Shown here: in pieces, positions 29,801-32,739 of the stretch
Layout of the letters: the number at the start of each line of letters is the position of its first letter
Numbering within the stretch: the first letter of the stretch is position 1
Assembly: GCA_017434045.1 (NCBI GenBank)
Contig: JAFRGA010000015.1
Location: 1-32,739, forward strand
Origin: Eggerthellaceae bacterium
GTDB lineage: Bacteria; Actinomycetota; Coriobacteriia; Coriobacteriales; Eggerthellaceae
Reading direction: 5' to 3'
DNA: 32,739 nt
The notes under the pieces: model-generated
What the model saw: the letters and a program-made list of their open reading frames with translations, nothing else
Told to the model about the DNA's origin: nothing
Database searches by the model: none
Position numbers and translations under genes: made by a program

Positions 29801-32239
29801 CTGCAGTTTTGCGTACTCTTCATCCTCGTCTTGTATCTCTTTCACTCTCAGTTCTGCCCCATCCGGTATCTGCGCATCAGGCCCGTAGGTCACAGTGATC
29901 TCCCAGGTCTCACCGCTCTTGCTGATTACCGTCTTCTTTATCTGCGCATCCGTTACCTTAATCGTGAACACTTCACCGGTCTTCAACGTGACAACCAGGC
30001 TCTCCTCGCTTTTAAACGGCTTCAGGCTGATGAGGGCCCAGTCGCCAGCCTCCACCGTCTGTGCGTTGATCTCGGCGATCTGGTCTTCCGTCAGCTCGGC
30101 GCTGTACTGGCAATCCAGCTTGTTCGTTTCCTTCAAGGCGCCGATTGTGGCTTCGTTCTCGGCCTTGCCGACCCATGCCAATTCCTGATTGCTGAATTCT
30201 GCGCTTGCCACGTCGGCCACGAATGCCTTCGTCGCTTCGCTTGCCTTCACATTGTTGAGGCTGGTCGCCTTCTGGGCAGCACCGCCGTCGTTGGCGGCGG
30301 CCCCTTCTCCGACATCAGCGGCGACAGCGTCTGCATCGCTTGCATCGGCTTTTTCGCCGGTTCCTTCACCAGCAACACCGCTTTCGCCGGCTCCTTCACC
30401 AGCGCCGGTGGTATCGTTTTCGCCGGCTTCAGGCGCGGGCTTATCCGCCGCCTCGCCGTTGGCTATACCCAGCACCTCCACGAGCTGCTGCAAGGTGACG
30501 TAGCCGCCACCGGGGATGCTGAACTCGTAAGTCTTGCCGTCGACCTCCCAGTGGAAGTCAACGGTGTACACCAGCGCGTAGACGCTGAAGTCGGCCGAGT
30601 CGAACTCGGCAGCAGCGGAGGCAACGTCGAGGTCGGTAGTTTCCACAACTTCGGTTGTTTCCGCGTCGACCACATGCACGACCGCAAGGTCGGTGGGGGC
30701 AGCCGATGTGTTGTCGGTCTTGTTGTTGGCAGTCTTGTTCCCCTTGTCGCTCTCGCCGCTGCCGTCGACGGCTTCGTTGACGTTGGCGTTTTTGCTGGTT
30801 TCCTGCGCAATTGCTGGAGCAGTCATTTTCACATGGACGTCAGCCAGTGGCTCGACCATCTTGCCATCAGCGTCGAAGAATGTGATGTCGACAGCAATGG
30901 CCTCTGCACGCTTGGCATCGATGTCGGTCTCGGCAGCAGCTGCATCCTTCACGGCATCGAGAACGCTTTCTTTGGTCACAGGCGTGAGCTGCATCTTGGC
31001 GTTTTCGGGCAGCGCGCCTTCGGGGGCGTCGACCTTGACGTTCAGCGTCACGTTGCCATCGGCGCCGACGAGGTTCTCGTCGAACTGCTGGGCAGGATAG
31101 TTGCTCGAAGCGACAGGCGCTTCCTCTTCAGCGTCGTCGGTCGCAGACTCATCGATGGTGCCGGGCTCAAGAGCCGCCAGCTCGACAATTGCGTACGGGC
31201 CTGCTTCCTCCACGTTGAGCTTGAGCGCGTCCTCAGAGCCCTTCGTATCGTTATCGTCATCCCAATTTGCAAGAACCACGTTGTCGACGATCTCGGCCTT
31301 CTTCGGATCACCCTTCTCGTCAAGCTTGTTGGCCATGCGGGCCTTCTTGGCGTCAAGCACATGCACAACCACGAGATCTTCGGGGGCGTTGGTGGCAGCA
31401 GCTACGTCGATGAAAGCGCTGGCGGAGTGTTCCTTCACATAAATCGAGCTCATCTTCGCCTTAACGGGAGCAGCGGGCTCTATCTCGTTGCCGTCTGCGT
31501 CAGCGAAAGTAACGTTAACCGCAAGCGTCCGCTTCGCCTGCGCCTTATCCTTGAGCTCAGGGTCGTAAGAAAGCGCAGCATCCACCTTGTCGGCAAGTTT
31601 GTCGGCGTCGATCTTGTTGATTGTCATGGACGAATTGGCGGGCAAAGCGCCCTCAGGTGCGTCGACGGAAACGGTTAGGATGGTGTTATCTTCTTTGTCC
31701 TTGAGGCTGGCTTCAAACGATTGGGCGGGTGAGTCAGAATCGAGGCCTTGGTCGTCGACGTTGCCGGCAACCACAGAGGAATCTTTGGAATTAGCCTTGG
31801 AGTCGGCTGCATCGCTTGCCGCTTCGCCACTGGCGCTCTTGTCAGATGCGTCTCCCGACTGCTTGCTGCCGGCTTCTCCGCTTTCGCCCTTGGCGTCAGC
31901 GTTGGCATTGGGATCGGTATACTCTTCCATACCGCACGTGAGCTTGTTCTCGTAGCAGGCGACGGTGTGCTCGTGGCCCTCGACCCCTTCCTGGTCGCAC
32001 ACGAGAACCTTCTCGTAACAGGCGTCGGTATGCTCGTGCCCCAACGTGCCGGCAACGAGATTGGTCCGGGTCATCGAGATAGCCGGCACCATCAGCGTCA
32101 TCGCAGTGGCGATAACGACTATTACGCCAAGCGCCGCAACCGCGCGGTTGCGGCGGTGCTGACGATCGCGTAATTCAACAAGCTTGGGAGTTTTGTTGTT
32201 GTGCGTTTCATTCTGCTGTGGACCCATTATTGAACTCAT
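26822..32239 (-). CDS. Giant LPNTG-anchored adhesin with fibro-slime domain (likely pilus tip)
   Basis: This 1805-aa surface protein starts with a basic N-terminus and signal/TM helix (about 33-55). Two GHEHTxACYE...C repeats follow at 67-81 and 88-102. Two related repeats (PAQxF...VDAPEGALPxN) lie at about 168-330 and 380-560, then an acidic/Gly-Ala linker near 600-650. A fibro-slime/PA14-like domain occupies about 1120-1400 (DDLWVFVDGQLVLDIGGIHQ; HTLDMFYIERGG). SpaA/Cna-B domains at about 1400-1480, 1515-1610 and 1630-1735 have E-boxes (YYMKETTVPPGYSP; YRVVEKVSPAGYI). The end is LPNTGG, hydrophobic helix, Arg-rich tail. ATG 32239 follows GAGG. Residues about 750-1745 are encoded by clearly A+T-richer DNA. 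It heads the island, as tip adhesins usually do. Confidence 0.93.
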   Translation of the reverse strand: MSSIMGPQQNETHNNKTPKLVELRDRQHRRNRAVAALGVIVVIATAMTLMVPAISMTRTNLVAGTLGHEHTDACYEKVLVCDQEGVEGHEHTVACYENKLTCGMEEYTDPNANADAKGESGEAGSKQSGDASDKSASGEAASDAADSKANSKDSSVVAGNVDDQGLDSDSPAQSFEASLKDKEDNTILTVSVDAPEGALPANSSMTINKIDADKLADKVDAALSYDPELKDKAQAKRTLAVNVTFADADGNEIEPAAPVKAKMSSIYVKEHSASAFIDVAAATNAPEDLVVVHVLDAKKARMANKLDEKGDPKKAEIVDNVVLANWDDDNDTKGSEDALKLNVEEAGPYAIVELAALEPGTIDESATDDAEEEAPVASSNYPAQQFDENLVGADGNVTLNVKVDAPEGALPENAKMQLTPVTKESVLDAVKDAAAAETDIDAKRAEAIAVDITFFDADGKMVEPLADVHVKMTAPAIAQETSKNANVNEAVDGSGESDKGNKTANNKTDNTSAAPTDLAVVHVVDAETTEVVETTDLDVASAAAEFDSADFSVYALVYTVDFHWEVDGKTYEFSIPGGGYVTLQQLVEVLGIANGEAADKPAPEAGENDTTGAGEGAGESGVAGEGTGEKADASDADAVAADVGEGAAANDGGAAQKATSLNNVKASEATKAFVADVASAEFSNQELAWVGKAENEATIGALKETNKLDCQYSAELTEDQIAEINAQTVEAGDWALISLKPFKSEESLVVTLKTGEVFTIKVTDAQIKKTVISKSGETWEITVTYGPDAQIPDGAELRVKEIQDEDEEYAKLQESIAENLEQKNEIPPQPMLFDISIWANDQEIEPAKGSEVKVEIKLVKDSVKGMFTDDESPLIINGAPITENEADLIQTMQVIHQLDEGGVEVMETTDSISEGEVRSTFMTDSFSNWLLYLDEEFENNEITVYVGDSITLRPYGEWYWKKNDQPEPLSTWDWRFPGTEYTVTQGTQTVSTDYQGHTETYSGITRAVTNNGKYTFTGTARYDRELKEYYWFYNATLDQVGELYLHIGTESSDVKTIKVNVVPKPADDDGKPGTVQGLSNIKVNLFDYDNSRILDAGPSRSWNYWGNHWDYNYNDLNHNLSSGPYDNTVNNGHSLKFLSSGSGGSNGLNGYTNQYSHQGLVQDTLPTTGNNAGFPSLTSNYGGDSLKYLFDTSDTSWGNDDAVIAYPDVEGLFQLDDEGYYYYNSNMNYAYYDPSNGNKQVTLYEHTYTQNTSGSGVNAKPIGFFPFHDYDSGDDLYVNQNTDLNHHFGMSMQVKFTLPDNKLNNNNHIIYEFSGDDDLWVFVDGQLVLDIGGIHQPVRGYIDFTDGNVYVYGVNGSQPQIIPFVRNLASDTKHTLDMFYIERGGCDSNLSVKFNLPLVVGEAHFTKNGEVLNADGTVGSHELPGAGFSLYDNIECTGEPLYTAVAGEDGVVHFDNIVLGTYYMKETTVPPGYSPNLTLYKVEILEDITHVNAYNKVYAQTGEAQWVEITETTNTKEKTSITVSKNWVNAGGTTWPENISSVQIGLCSSVDGGDPTELSGKKCTLDAEHTSYTFDDLLKTDNDNKPITYSVIEKTVTLSDNTVVTPEEAGITVAISGVSSGQPVVTNTVKPDLALIKVDKNKHATKLSGAEFILEKKNADGDTWSNITASMTINKQDGTAADRSQAGYFVVPQDGVVLVGLDAGEYRVVEKVSPAGYITIADPAFSFTVENGLVKNGNDTITSAEIENEAGEPLPNTGGPGTQAFPLVGSSLVVLAAAILVLRRKPRLAHANAPMRRAGRRGGLR

Positions 32240-32739
32240 AACGGAACCTCGCTAACTCGTAAAATCGAACTGCACAATGCAGCGGGCAATTCCTCTGAAA
32301 AAGAAAGCCCACTCGAGGCATACCGAGTGAGCAGTGAATTGCTGAAACTAGCAGACGAACGCTTTGGCTTGGCGAAGCCGTGGCGTGTGTTCTTGTTGGA
32401 ATGCTTGAAGAGTTGGAGCAGGGCGTTTGTGCGCAAATCGAACTCGAGCCGCAAATTTGCGTCTCTTGTTCTGTCCAGCAACATGCGCATAGCCCACCCC
32501 GTAAACGCCTGGTTCATTTCGGCAGATTTCCGCGTTTTACTCTACTACTATAGCATCGATAGTCACGCGGATTGGCAAATTTGCGCTGTTATTTAGCCTT
32601 GTTAGAGTCGGGTTAAAGTAGCCACACCCAAGTCGAGAGATAATCGCCAATCTCAGCCAAACGATAATCGCCAATACGCCAGCTGATACGATTGTCTTTT
32701 TCTATTTCCTCATCTCTTCGAATCTTGCTACTTATTCAC
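32240..32739. other. Gene-free region upstream of the adhesin
   Basis: I see no convincing gene here. It should hold the island promoter on the minus strand; TATAGT-like sequence occurs near 32545-32550 but with no matched -35. Near the right edge GATAATCGCCAAT is repeated at 32639-32651 and 32663-32675 (24-bp period). On the minus strand these bases read RIGDYRLAEIGDYLS, faintly like a RelE-toxin fragment, without a start codon. Confidence 0.5.
32639..32675. repeat. Direct repeat GATAATCGCCAAT, 24-bp period
   Basis: Two perfect 13-base copies start at 32639 and 32663. Two copies only; could be a regulator site or chance duplication in a decayed gene. Confidence 0.6.

Noticed and set aside
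29753..31678. 641-codon plus-strand frame across the adhesin gene
   Set aside because: Antisense shadow of the adhesin; no recognisable domain or start signal.
32600..32735. RelE-toxin-like fragment on the minus strand (RISWRIGDYRLAEIGDY)
   Set aside because: Only about 15 suggestive residues, no start codon, two internal repeats and an early stop; too weak to call a pseudogene.

Overview
The window looks like a chromosome segment from an anaerobic high-G+C actinobacterium of the class Coriobacteriia, probably Eggerthellaceae. This is an inference from gene style: long Ala/Gly-rich surface proteins, XRE regulator plus Ser/Thr kinase pairs, CpXC and YARHG proteins, and many small palindromic repeats between genes. 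No rRNA or other marker allows a species call. Housekeeping genes are G+C rich; the polysaccharide deacetylase gene and the middle of the giant adhesin gene are clearly A+T richer.

Layout. 1-1340: three tandem 40-bp repeats, then a short Ppx/GppA phosphatase and its terminator. 1478-1562: tRNA-Leu(UAA). 1751-4640: an L-asparaginase followed by an asparagine-synthetase-like gene whose glutaminase domain lacks its N-terminus and nucleophile. 4641-5506: repeats and a tatA with a long acidic tail. 5680-6870: a secreted Ig-like/polysaccharide deacetylase protein. 6982-9552: leuS. 9760-12962: an AbrB-like regulator, a CpXC protein with a low-complexity N-terminus, and a secreted SH3/YARHG protein. 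13211-14689: a single gene that joins a SipW/ER-type signal peptidase to a class B sortase. 14997-17062: an XRE-like regulator overlapping a membrane Ser/Thr kinase, bracketed by a 4 x 29-bp and a 3 x 38-bp tandem repeat. 17215-18360: a secreted surface protein.

18908-32239 is one long minus-strand surface-fibre island. In transcription order it encodes a 1805-aa LPNTG adhesin with a fibro-slime domain, an LPSTG major pilin, a class C sortase, a DUF5979/SpaA-like subunit, a TasA/CalY-type subunit with a SipW-cognate signal (YFTDT), a second TasA-like protein, a VQTGD-anchored protein, and a membrane-anchored Ala/Gly-rich protein.

How it may fit together (inference): class C sortase should polymerise the LPxTG pilins. 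The TasA-like subunits need a SipW-type peptidase, and the only one in the window is the SipW-sortase B fusion 4.2 kb beyond the island. A coupled cleave-and-anchor enzyme serving a hybrid sortase-pilus/TasA-like fibre is the most interesting hypothesis here. The other main theme is an unusual density of intergenic repeats: two palindrome families, several minisatellites of 29 to 42 bp and two heptamer arrays, often directly at gene starts or stops.
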